Below, piece after piece: positions 1 through 7,148 of a DNA stretch of 64,000 bases. This DNA is from Lachnospiraceae bacterium (lineage in GTDB: Bacteria > Bacillota > Clostridia > Lachnospirales > Lachnospiraceae). The stretch spans positions 62,001 to 126,000 of the forward strand of contig JAFRLH010000059.1 of NCBI GenBank assembly GCA_017431345.1, in the 5' to 3' direction. The stretch's first letter is position 1, and every line of letters begins with the position of its first letter. Position numbers and translations under genes: made by a program. The notes below the pieces were generated by a model. The model had not been told where the DNA came from and made no database searches. It saw only the letters and a list, made by a program, of their open reading frames with translations.

Positions 1-204
1 CGGGAGATCTATCTGAATACACCGCTTGCAGAATGCGAACGCCGGGATGTGAAGGGCCTGTACAGAAAGGCCCGTGAAGGAGTGATTCCAGAATTTACCG
101 GGATCAGCAGTCCGTACGAAGCGCCCCGCACAGCAGACCTGGTTTTCGACACGACCGGAAAGACGGTAGAAGAATGTGTGGATGCGATCCTGGAGGTCCT
201 GTAA
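1..204 (+). CDS. cysC: Adenylylsulfate (APS) kinase, C-terminal part
   Basis: The window opens inside this gene, leaving the last 67 codons. The visible protein carries [12 protein letters not shown] and [11 protein letters not shown], the C-terminal signature of APS kinases, which phosphorylate adenylylsulfate with ATP to give PAPS. The TAA stop shares its last A with the ATG of the CHR transporter gene, so the two are translationally coupled. A PAPS-using sulfotransferase follows as third gene. This points to PAPS made for sulfation; no PAPS reductase is visible. The N-terminal P-loop lies outside the window, so a fusion to CysN cannot be excluded. Confidence 0.9.
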   Translation, partial: REIYLNTPLAECERRDVKGLYRKAREGVIPEFTGISSPYEAPRTADLVFDTTGKTVEECVDAILEVL

Positions 205-1529
205 TGAAACCGGAAAATGAACGAACTCTCGGAAGGCTTTTCCTGAAAATGGCGCTGATCGGCCTGGCCGGCTTCGGCGGCGGCAGCGCGCTGATTCCGT
301 TGTTTGAAAAAGTGACCGCCGACGGGAGTCTCATCAGCAGAGAGGATCTTGACCGGGATATCATTGTAGCTAACATTACCCCCGGTGCCCTTCCGGTAGA
401 GATCGCTTCCGGACTCGGGAAACAATTCCTGGGACGTCCCGGAATGGTCTGTGCAGCAGGCGCACTGACTCTGCCCGGTGTCCTTTTCACGATCCTGATC
501 CTGGTCCTTTTCTCTGTAGTCCCTGAGAGTCTTCTGCTGCAGATCCGGTATCTGTCGCTTGGGGTGTCTGCCGGCATTATAGGCCTTCTGTTCCAGTATA
601 TCGGAAGGGTATGGACCGATCCGAAGAACGGTAACCTGCGGACGCCTGTCATTGCGGTATCCCTGATCGTTTTTCTTCTGGCCTGCGGCAAAAATCTCCG
701 GAAGCTTCTGCCGCTCCCCGGTGATCCGCTGTTTGCCTGGTCGACACTGAAGATCCTGATCACTGCCTTTATCGTGATCCTGCTGTACAGCCTGTTCCGA
801 AGGATCCGTGAACACAGTGGAACAGAGAAGATCGCATTTTCCTTTTCCCTGCGTGATATGATCCTTGATCTTACAGCCTGGATGCTCTTCATGGTCTTTC
901 TGTCTGTTCCTGCCTTCCTTGTGATGAAAGGGGGCTACCATTTTCAGGCCAGAGGTTTCATCTCCTCTCTCCTTTCCTTCGGCGGCGGGGATGCATTCCT
1001 GACGATCGCAGAGGGACTGTTCGTACAGACCGATATGGTTGCCGAGGATTATTTTTACTCCCAGCTAATTCCCGTCACGAACGTAATACCGGGATCTATC
1101 CTTTGCAAAATGCTGGCCGGATGCGGGTATTTCCTTGGATTCCATCAGCATGGCAGTATTCTGCAGGGAATCCTGATGGCAGTCAGCGGCGCTGCGGTCG
1201 GCATTGCCGCATCCGGCATGACATTTCATTTTGTCGATCATCTTTATGGTATGTTCTCCCACCTGCCGGTATTTACGGAGATCAGCCGCTGGATCCGGCC
1301 CATTATCGCGGGCTTGCTTTTCAATATCGCGCTGTCGCTGCTGACGTCAAACATCAACATGGCCGGTACGATCGGATGCTCTCGCGCTCCCTTGTGGCTG
1401 CTGTCAGCTACCCTGCCCATCCTCTATGTTTTTCTGGTCGGGAAGAAGCATCTGAGTACCGGAAAAACACTGGTGATCCTTGCATTGCTCGGCATCGCCG
1501 CAGGAAATCTTCTTGCCGCATCTGTCTGA
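204..1529 (+). CDS. chrA: CHR-family (chromate/sulfate) transporter
   Basis: A 441-residue integral membrane protein with about ten hydrophobic segments. The N-terminal half has GLAGFGGGSALIPL (about residues 20-33) and the second half has a related SLLSFGGGDAFLTIAEG, the internal repeat of long-chain CHR proteins. Characterised members export chromate, and sulfate transport has been proposed for the family. The start at 204 was chosen over an upstream in-frame start because it overlaps the stop of the APS kinase gene. Sitting between APS kinase and a sulfotransferase, it is more likely to move sulfate or a related oxyanion than to give chromate resistance; that is inference from context. Confidence 0.82.
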   Translation: MKPENERTLGRLFLKMALIGLAGFGGGSALIPLFEKVTADGSLISREDLDRDIIVANITPGALPVEIASGLGKQFLGRPGMVCAAGALTLPGVLFTILILVLFSVVPESLLLQIRYLSLGVSAGIIGLLFQYIGRVWTDPKNGNLRTPVIAVSLIVFLLACGKNLRKLLPLPGDPLFAWSTLKILITAFIVILLYSLFRRIREHSGTEKIAFSFSLRDMILDLTAWMLFMVFLSVPAFLVMKGGYHFQARGFISSLLSFGGGDAFLTIAEGLFVQTDMVAEDYFYSQLIPVTNVIPGSILCKMLAGCGYFLGFHQHGSILQGILMAVSGAAVGIAASGMTFHFVDHLYGMFSHLPVFTEISRWIRPIIAGLLFNIALSLLTSNINMAGTIGCSRAPLWLLSATLPILYVFLVGKKHLSTGKTLVILALLGIAAGNLLAASV

Positions 1530-1545
1530 AGGAAGGAGACATTCT

Positions 1546-2751
1546 ATGAAACGAATCTATCTGCATATTGGTCTGATGAAGACCGGTTCTACGGCACTGC
1601 AGGAATTTCTTGCCGCCAACCGGACTGTTCTCGCGAAACAGAACTGTGCCTATCCTCTCATGCATATCGGACCAACCCATACCTACGATCTCCGCAATGC
1701 ACACTTCCTGATCTATGATTCGCCCTCGAACGATCCCGCAAGACGCAAAGCGGAGGAACTTCATATCCTGCAAAAAGGGATATCGATGCTCGAAAAAGCG
1801 TTTCAGGAAGCTGACACAGTGATTCTCAGCGATGAAAAGCTCTGGTATGCCCAGAACTGGCTTCGCTTCCGGCCAAGACTTATGAAAATACGGGAACAGT
1901 TCGGATGTGAGATCAAGGTGATCGTATATCTGCGGCGTCAGGATCAGTTCGTGGAATCCTACTGGAACCAGAAGGTCAAAGGAGCCAGCCGCTATACCAT
2001 GTCCTTCTCCGAATTTCTGCTCAGTTCTCACTGTGCAGGCATCCTGCCCGATTATAATGCGCAGCTGGATCTGATGCGCGAACTGTATGGGAAGGAAAAC
2101 ATTATTGTCAGGGTCTATGAACCTGATCAGTTCGACGGCGGCAGTATTTTTTCCGATTTCATGCATCACACAGGCCTTGCGCTGACTGATGAATATCAGT
2201 TCCCTGAATCACCTTCCAATCTCCAGCTGACAGATAATTTCATCGAGATCAAGCGTCAGATCAATGAACTTACGGATTATCGGGATACAGATAATTTCTA
2301 TCGCGCGGCCATGCTCGGCGCTTCCGAGGCAGCCGGACGGATCGGAAATGAGAAGAATGACAAAGTCACCTTTTTCCCGGAAGGCGGACAGGCGGCATAC
2401 GTTGAACAGTTCCGGGAAGGCAATGCAAATATCGCCAGAGAATACCTCGGACGGGAGGACGGGGTCCTTTTCCATGAAAAGATCAAACCTCTCCCCGCAT
2501 GGAAATTTAATGAAACAACATTTTGCCGGGATGTCATGCTGACTATGGCGGAGGCGGATATTTATCAGCAGGAAAAAATACAGTCCGCCAACAAACGCAT
2601 CCGTCAGTTGAGGGAGGAAAACCTGGAGCTAATGATGAAGCTGGAAAAGCTTCAGAACGAGGTCGAACAGCTGAAGAAAAATGTCACTTCCATGTATCGC
2701 AGCCCGATTTTCCGCGCCTATCGAAAAGTACGCAGCGTGCTGAAAAACTGA
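1546..2751 (+). CDS. PAPS-dependent sulfotransferase with C-terminal coiled coil
   Basis: A 401-residue protein. The N-terminus LHIGLMKTGSTALQEFL is the 5'-phosphosulfate loop of sulfotransferases, and YLRRQDQFVESYWNQK (about residues 128-143) fits the 3'-phosphate motif. Residues about 335-385 form a Leu/Glu/Lys-rich coiled coil, followed by a basic tail (SPIFRAYRKVRSVLKN) like those on cell-surface glycan transferases. The start at 1546 has GGAAGGAG just upstream, 16 bp after the transporter stop. With cysC and chrA it forms a sulfate-to-sulfoconjugate operon. The acceptor is not deducible; an envelope polysaccharide is favoured by the tail, and a small molecule such as a sterol or bile acid is possible. 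Confidence 0.85.
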   Translation: MKRIYLHIGLMKTGSTALQEFLAANRTVLAKQNCAYPLMHIGPTHTYDLRNAHFLIYDSPSNDPARRKAEELHILQKGISMLEKAFQEADTVILSDEKLWYAQNWLRFRPRLMKIREQFGCEIKVIVYLRRQDQFVESYWNQKVKGASRYTMSFSEFLLSSHCAGILPDYNAQLDLMRELYGKENIIVRVYEPDQFDGGSIFSDFMHHTGLALTDEYQFPESPSNLQLTDNFIEIKRQINELTDYRDTDNFYRAAMLGASEAAGRIGNEKNDKVTFFPEGGQAAYVEQFREGNANIAREYLGREDGVLFHEKIKPLPAWKFNETTFCRDVMLTMAEADIYQQEKIQSANKRIRQLREENLELMMKLEKLQNEVEQLKKNVTSMYRSPIFRAYRKVRSVLKN

Positions 2752-2764
2752 AGCGGTCAAATAC

Positions 2765-2834
2765 AGGTGAAACGGGGGCAGGTCCCTCTTCTCATTTCCC
2801 GCAATGAGAAGAGGGACCTGCCCCCGTTTCACCT
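2765..2834. repeat. Perfect 32-bp inverted repeat (REP-like hairpin)
   Basis: Two exactly complementary 32-base arms (2765-2796 and 2803-2834) separated by 6 bases. The core is AGGTGAAACGGGGGCAGGTC. It lies between the convergent sulfotransferase and araD genes, ending 2 bases from the araD stop, so it could end transcription from both sides, although no T-run follows either arm. Its gggacctgcccccgtttcac half resembles other hairpins at 17.6, 18.7, 20.2, 25.4 and 39.6 kb, which suggests a dispersed mobile hairpin family. Confidence 0.85.
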
Positions 2835-2835
2835 C

Positions 2836-3525
2836 TTATTTCTGCCCGTAATACGCGTTCGCGCCGTGCTTTCTCAGATAATGCTTGTCAAGCAGCGCCT
2901 GCTGCATATCGCGGTGTACCGGATTGAGCGTCAGCGCATGATAATCCATGAACGCGACTTCTTCCATGATCACCGCCATCTCTACGGCATTTTCCGGATC
3001 CGTCCCCCAGGAAAACGGTCCGTGCGAATACACCAGCACGCCCGGAATTGCATCCGGATCCCTGTCTTTGAACGTCTCAATGATCACATTGCCGGTCTCT
3101 TTCTCATACTCGCCTTTGATCTCTTCTTCCGTCATCGGGCGCGTGCAGGGGATATCGCCGTAGAAATAGTCCGCGTGTGTCGTGCCCATCGCCGGGATCC
3201 CGATGCCGGCCTGCGCGAAGGAGGTCGCCCAGCGGGAGTGTGTGTGCACGATGCCGCCAATATTCGGAAAAGCGCGGTACAGCGCCAGGTGGGTCGGTGT
3301 ATCGCTGCTGGGCTTCCACTTTCCTTCAACGACATTTCCAGCCATGTTTACGATTACCATATCCTCCGGTGTCATGTTGTCATAGGGAACACCGGAGGGC
3401 TTGATGACCACCAGATGGGTGTCCCGGTCGATCCCACTGACATTTCCCCAGGTAAATGTCACCAGACCGTATTTCGGCAGCAGCAGGTTCGCTTCGCATA
3501 CTTCTTTCTTCAGTTCTTCTAACAT
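2836..3525 (-). CDS. araD: L-ribulose-5-phosphate 4-epimerase
   Basis: A 229-residue class II aldolase/epimerase that interconverts L-ribulose 5-phosphate and D-xylulose 5-phosphate. Visible signatures are [11 protein letters not shown] (GNxS), [16 protein letters not shown] (zinc-binding HTH), the later YSHGPFSWG histidine, and YYGQK at the C-terminus. The ATG at 3525 is preceded by GGAGGTGACGGG; the in-frame ATG at 3540 lies inside that ribosome binding site and is rejected. It lies 43 bp downstream of proC on the same strand. No arabinose isomerase or kinase is nearby, so the pentose source is not shown. UlaF/SgbE-type epimerases share these motifs. Confidence 0.93.
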   Translation of the reverse strand: MLEELKKEVCEANLLLPKYGLVTFTWGNVSGIDRDTHLVVIKPSGVPYDNMTPEDMVIVNMAGNVVEGKWKPSSDTPTHLALYRAFPNIGGIVHTHSRWATSFAQAGIGIPAMGTTHADYFYGDIPCTRPMTEEEIKGEYEKETGNVIIETFKDRDPDAIPGVLVYSHGPFSWGTDPENAVEMAVIMEEVAFMDYHALTLNPVHRDMQQALLDKHYLRKHGANAYYGQK

Positions 3526-3568
3526 CCCGTCACCTCCCATACAGCACGTTTTACTTACAGTGTCTTTT

Positions 3569-4381
3569 TTAGTCTTCTTCCTTCGGCATCAGGTCCACGC
3601 ATTTTTCATAGCATGCATCCGACGCCCTGATCACTGCGTTCCTGAGTCCGTATTCCTCCAGCATCGCGACCGCGTAGATCGTGGTGCCGCCAGGCGAACA
3701 CACATCATCCTTCAATTCTCCGGGGTGCTTGCCGGTCTCCAGGACCATCTTCGCGCTGCCTACCACAGCCTGGGCAGCCATTCTGTAAGCCACTTTTCTG
3801 GGCATGCCGTATTTTACGCCGGCATCCGCGAGCGCTTCGATGAACATATAGATATAAGCCGGCGCGCTGCCGCTGACACAGGTGACAGCATTCAGCAGAT
3901 CCTCCGGCAGAAGCTCCATTTTCCCGAATGATTCAAAGAACTTTCTGATCGTTGCCTGCTCTTTTTCCGTAAAAAGTGTTTTGTCATAGCAGACCCCGGT
4001 CATTCCCTCGCCAAGCAGCGCCGGGGTATTAGGCATGCATCTGACGATCCTTTTGTGCCCCTTCAGATGTCTGGAAACACTGCCGATGGAAACGCCAGGC
4101 GCCAGCGAGATGATGATATTGTCATCCGTAATCACGTCCCTGATCTCATCCAGTACGCTGTCATAAAACTGCGGTTTGACAGCCAGAACAATATATTTGC
4201 TCTTGACCACGCAGGCCGCGCCGCTGCCGCAGCCTTTGATCCCGGTCTCCTCATACACTTTCTGCATTGCTTTCGGATTTACATCCGTATAAGTTAAATT
4301 GTCTTTGTTCCATGATTTCATAAGCGCTTTCAGAATGGCGCTGCCGATCGTTCCGGTACCGATAAATCCTACTTTTTCCAT
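3569..4381 (-). CDS. proC: Pyrroline-5-carboxylate reductase
   Basis: A 270-residue enzyme for the last step of proline synthesis, reducing 1-pyrroline-5-carboxylate with NAD(P)H. It has the N-terminal Rossmann motif [33 protein letters not shown] and the C-terminal signature [19 protein letters not shown] followed by [15 protein letters not shown]. Length is normal for the family. It is divergent from queT with about 330 bp between the starts, and araD follows on the same strand. Confidence 0.96.
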   Translation of the reverse strand: MEKVGFIGTGTIGSAILKALMKSWNKDNLTYTDVNPKAMQKVYEETGIKGCGSGAACVVKSKYIVLAVKPQFYDSVLDEIRDVITDDNIIISLAPGVSIGSVSRHLKGHKRIVRCMPNTPALLGEGMTGVCYDKTLFTEKEQATIRKFFESFGKMELLPEDLLNAVTCVSGSAPAYIYMFIEALADAGVKYGMPRKVAYRMAAQAVVGSAKMVLETGKHPGELKDDVCSPGGTTIYAVAMLEEYGLRNAVIRASDACYEKCVDLMPKEED

Positions 4382-4587
4382 ACTGCTTTTGCTTTCCCCT
4401 CCGCCTGCGGTAAAGGGGCTGATCCCTCCTGAATAGATAATACATGGTGCAGGCTGCTGCGGCGCAGACGCCGCAGATGTTTCATTTTACCATTCCTGCC
4501 GCTTTTTTTCCAGTTTTTTCTTTCCAGGTTTCTTCCTGTCCCTTGCCAGTCTGACGGTAAAAACGGTTCCCAAAGCGAAATACTCCT

Positions 4588-4616
4588 TGATTTTCCCGCT
4601 GATAAATGATATAGTG
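4588..4616 (+). promoter_or_regulatory. Sigma-A type promoter of queT
   Basis: TTGATT at 4588-4593 and TATAGT at 4611-4616 are separated by 17 bases. A start about 7 bases downstream would give a leader containing the whole preQ1 riboswitch before queT. The call is by consensus only. Confidence 0.6.
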
Positions 4617-4663
4617 CATAACGCTGTCCGTCGGCATACTCTGTGCTGCAGCAGCTGCAATAC

Positions 4664-4704
4664 CGTGAGTTCGAAACCATCCTCACGTTAAACAAAACTA
4701 AGGA
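4664..4704 (+). promoter_or_regulatory. preQ1-I riboswitch
   Basis: Stem P1 pairs GTGAG (4665-4669) with CTCAC (4682-4686), enclosing TTCGAAACCATC. The A-rich tail GTTAAACAAAACTAAGG follows. This closely matches class I preQ1 aptamers, including the AAAACUAAGG tail whose end pairs back to the loop to form the H-type pseudoknot. The AAGGAG of the tail is also the ribosome binding site of queT (ATG at 4716), so binding of preQ1 should hide the Shine-Dalgarno and shut off translation, as in the Thermoanaerobacter type. The downstream gene is a queuosine-precursor transporter, which fits. Confidence 0.88.
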
Positions 4705-4715
4705 GACAACTGAAA

Positions 4716-5210
4716 ATGAAAGACAAAAAAGTACTGTTCCTGACACAGGGCGCGATGATCGCTGCCCTGTATGTCGTGCTCACCATGATCTTCGCGCCAA
4801 TCTCCTTCAGCGAGATCCAGGTAAGAGTCTCTGAAGCCCTGACGATTCTCCCGGTATTCACGCCGGCAGCCGTTCCGGGCCTGTTCATCGGATGCATTAT
4901 CGCCAATATCCTTGGCGGCGCCGTCCTGCCTGATATCATCTTCGGAAGCATTGCCACTTTGATCGGGGCGGTCTTCACATGGAAGCTCAGAGAAAGAAGT
5001 CCTTATCTCGCACCGATCCCGCCGATCGTTTCCAACGCGGTCATCGTTCCTTTCGTACTGCGCTATGCTTACGGCGTTCCGCTTCCCATCCCGTTCATGA
5101 TGCTCACAGTAGGCATCGGAGAAGTGATCTCCTGCGGCGTATTCGGAATGATCCTGTATTTCGCGCTGAAAAAGAGCCGCACTGCCATCTTCGGCATGCA
5201 GCAGGCATAA
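4716..5210 (+). CDS. queT: Queuosine precursor ECF transporter S component
   Basis: A 164-residue membrane protein with five to six hydrophobic segments, matching the QueT family. Typical stretches are LTQGAMIAALYVVLTM, the polar SEIQVRVSEALTILPVFTPAA and GLFIGCIIANILGG. It is the substrate-binding subunit of an energy-coupling factor importer for preQ0/preQ1 or related queuine precursors and would work with a shared EcfAAT module encoded elsewhere. No queuosine synthesis genes are adjacent, so salvage is implied. Its leader contains a preQ1-I riboswitch overlapping its ribosome binding site, and it is followed by an intrinsic terminator. Confidence 0.92.
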   Translation: MKDKKVLFLTQGAMIAALYVVLTMIFAPISFSEIQVRVSEALTILPVFTPAAVPGLFIGCIIANILGGAVLPDIIFGSIATLIGAVFTWKLRERSPYLAPIPPIVSNAVIVPFVLRYAYGVPLPIPFMMLTVGIGEVISCGVFGMILYFALKKSRTAIFGMQQA

Positions 5211-5222
5211 AACAAAGATCCG

Positions 5223-5250
5223 CCCCCTGCAGCGCAGGGGGTATTTTATC
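5223..5250 (+). terminator. Intrinsic terminator of queT
   Basis: CCCCCTGC (5223-5230) pairs with GCAGGGGG (5234-5241) across a 3-base loop and is followed by TATTTTAT, 12 bases after the queT stop. Confidence 0.8.
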
Positions 5251-5334
5251 GCAGTTCTTAGAGGATCCAGCCCATAAACAGCGCCTTAGATAGCGCAGTC
5301 CTTAAATAGCACAGCCTTTAGATTACGCAGCCCT

Positions 5335-5387
5335 GAAAAAAAAGTGTCTCCCAAGTCAACCGGCTTAAGAGACACTCTTTTTTCTTC
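5335..5387. terminator. Bidirectional intrinsic terminator
   Basis: AGTGTCTC (5343-5350) pairs with GAGACACT (5369-5376). The hairpin has an A-run on the left (5335-5343) and a T-run on the right (5378-5383), so it can terminate transcripts from either strand. It lies between queT and the convergent aldo/keto reductase gene. Confidence 0.75.
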
Positions 5388-5393
5388 TGTTAA

Positions 5394-5610
5394 ATGATTC
5401 GGCGTATTCAGCGGGCTTGCTGTAAGAAACGGAGACCGCTCCGTCTTCTCCCTACTGGTGGTTCTGCATCATCTGTTCCTGATTCTGCTGCCCCTATTCC
5501 AGCGTGCTGCGCATTCGATGGGCTTGCTGTAATAAACGGGGACAGAGCTGCTTCCCCTATTCCAGATTCGCCGCGCATTCGGCGAGCTTCGATATCACCG
5601 GGATCTGCTG
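5394..5610. repeat. Degenerate tandem copies of the aldo/keto reductase 3' end
   Basis: Three related stretches lie in series: one ending near 5430 (gcgggcttgctgtaagaaac), one at about 5493-5545 (gcattcgatgggcttgctgt) and the coding end itself at about 5545-5600 (gcattcggcgagcttcgata). Each starts near cccctattccag or its remnant. They look like duplications of the last codons of the neighbouring gene, interleaved with ggggacagagctgcttcccc-type hairpin debris. This fills most of the 350-bp gap between queT and the aldo/keto reductase gene; no other gene is seen there. Confidence 0.55.
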
Positions 5611-6684
5611 GGGACATGCCGCCTCGCACTGTCCGCATGCGATACAGTCTGACGCCTTCCCTTTATCCTTCGTATTCTCCGCGTATTCCTTCCGCGCGCG
5701 CTCATCCTGCTGCCACAGCGTCTGCAAATTTCTGGCTGAGAAGATATCCGGGATCGGGATCTGCATCGGGCAGCCTTCCGTGCAGTAACGGCAGGCCGTG
5801 CAGGGGATCTGGTCGATCTTCGCGAGTTCCTCCTGCACTTTGCAGATCACCGCCTGCTCTTTCTCATCAAGCGGCCGGAAATCTTTCATATAGGAAAGAT
5901 TGTCTTCCATCTGCTCCACGTTCGACATGCCGGAGAGAACGGTCAGGATGCCGTCAAGCGATGCGCAATACCGTACGGCCCATGAAGCAACAGACATATC
6001 AGGCGCAGCTTCTTTCAGCAAAGCAGCCACCTGCTCCGGCGGATTTGCAAGCGTGCCGCCCTTCACAGGTTCCATCACGACAACGGATTTCCCATGCGCT
6101 CTTGCAACTTCCCAGCATCTTCTGGAACATACATCCGGATTCTCCCAGTCCGCATAGTTCAGCTGCAGCTGCACAAATTCGGTATCCGGATGTTCCGTCA
6201 GGAGTCTGTCCAACAGCTCCGGCTTTGCATGGAAGGAAAAACCCCAGTGTTTTACCAGTCCCTTTTCCTTCAGTTCTCTCATGAAATCCCAGAGATGATA
6301 CTCGTCATACTTTGTATAATTGTCTTCCTGCAGCGCATGCAGCAGATAATAATCAAAGTAGCCCGCACCGGTCCGTTCCAGGCTGGTATAGAATTGCTGT
6401 TTTGCAGTCTCTTCGCTGTCACAGTGCAGCCAGGCACAGAGCTTTGTCGCCAGCGTATAGCTGTCTCTCGGATAGCGGTCCACCAAAGCCTCCTTCGTTG
6501 CTTTTTCTGACGCACCGTCCTTTCCGTAGACAAAAGCCGTATCAAAATACGTCTGTCCCGCTTCCATGAACATGTCCACCATCTTCTTCGTCTGCTCGAG
6601 ATCGATGGCGTCCCCTTTCTGCGGCAGTCTCATAAGTCCGAAGCCAAGTTTCGGTGTTTTTTCTCCAAAATATCTTTCCGTCAT
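5557..6684 (-). CDS. Aldo/keto reductase with C-terminal [4Fe-4S] ferredoxin domain
   Basis: A 375-residue cytoplasmic protein. Residues 1-270 form an aldo/keto reductase barrel (FGLMRLP, FDTAFVYG, LATKLCAW, YLLHALQ, HWGFSFHAKPE, PVKGGTLANPPE). Residues about 285-375 carry two cysteine clusters, CTACRYCTEGCP and CIACGQCEAACPQ, for [4Fe-4S] centres. This fused form is common in anaerobic Clostridia, where the electron partner may be ferredoxin rather than NADPH alone. The start has AAGGGGG upstream. It is the last gene of a minus-strand series beginning with degV. The substrate is unknown. Confidence 0.9.
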   Translation of the reverse strand: MTERYFGEKTPKLGFGLMRLPQKGDAIDLEQTKKMVDMFMEAGQTYFDTAFVYGKDGASEKATKEALVDRYPRDSYTLATKLCAWLHCDSEETAKQQFYTSLERTGAGYFDYYLLHALQEDNYTKYDEYHLWDFMRELKEKGLVKHWGFSFHAKPELLDRLLTEHPDTEFVQLQLNYADWENPDVCSRRCWEVARAHGKSVVVMEPVKGGTLANPPEQVAALLKEAAPDMSVASWAVRYCASLDGILTVLSGMSNVEQMEDNLSYMKDFRPLDEKEQAVICKVQEELAKIDQIPCTACRYCTEGCPMQIPIPDIFSARNLQTLWQQDERARKEYAENTKDKGKASDCIACGQCEAACPQQIPVISKLAECAANLE

Positions 6685-6729
6685 AAAATCCCCCTTCTTG
6701 ATGCAGGACCTGCACCACCCGCTGTCTGC

Positions 6730-7107
6730 TTATTTTAATGCGAACTGACTGATGATCTGTCCGATCTCAACAATATCGCTCCGTCCCGAAAACTCAAATT
6801 TTACCTTGCCGACACCTGAAAAATACAATTCCAGTTCACTGTCAAGATCAAAAGTCCCGGATGTCTCGATCGAGAAAACAGAGATCTTGGAATACGGCAT
6901 GGAAGTAAAGTCTTTCTTTTTGCCGGTAATTCCCTGCACGTTTACAGAGATCACTCTTTTATTTGTGAATATCACATAGTCCCTGATCGCCTGATATTCT
7001 CCGATAAACTCTTCGCCCGGCACGAGCAGCGGAAGGATCTGGTCACGGTTATTGAATCCGCCTGTCGCTTTCAGTTTCACAAAAGATCCGTTTGCAAAAT
7101 CAATCAT
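6730..7107 (-). CDS. Small PH-domain (bPH_1-like) protein
   Basis: A 125-residue soluble protein resembling bacterial Pleckstrin-homology proteins of the YokE/bPH_1 type. It has RDYVIFTNKRVISVNVQG, then KKKDFTSMPYSKISVFSIETSG and ELELYFSGVGKVKFEFS, ending in a helix (DIVEIGQIISQFAL). In other members the beta barrel is a binding or scaffold domain of unknown ligand. The start at 7107 is 9 bases after AGGGG; the longer reading frame upstream only covers the neighbouring gene in another frame. It starts 41 bp after the ACT-MBL gene and ends 45 bp before the aldo/keto reductase gene, so co-transcription is likely. Confidence 0.8.
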   Translation of the reverse strand: MIDFANGSFVKLKATGGFNNRDQILPLLVPGEEFIGEYQAIRDYVIFTNKRVISVNVQGITGKKKDFTSMPYSKISVFSIETSGTFDLDSELELYFSGVGKVKFEFSGRSDIVEIGQIISQFALK

Positions 7108-7148
7108 TCTCAACATCCCCCTGTATTTAATGATGATCAGTTGTAACC

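Noticed and set aside
9-941. Long minus-strand open frame over the APS kinase and CHR genes
   Set aside because: It is antisense to two well-supported proteins, has a low-complexity polar product and no ribosome binding site.
2767-3522. 251-codon plus-strand frame over araD
   Set aside because: It begins inside the 32-bp hairpin and is a mirror of the araD coding sequence.
4664-4704. gttcgaaacc looked like a tRNA T-loop
   Set aside because: No acceptor or anticodon stems surround it; the segment folds as a preQ1-I aptamer.
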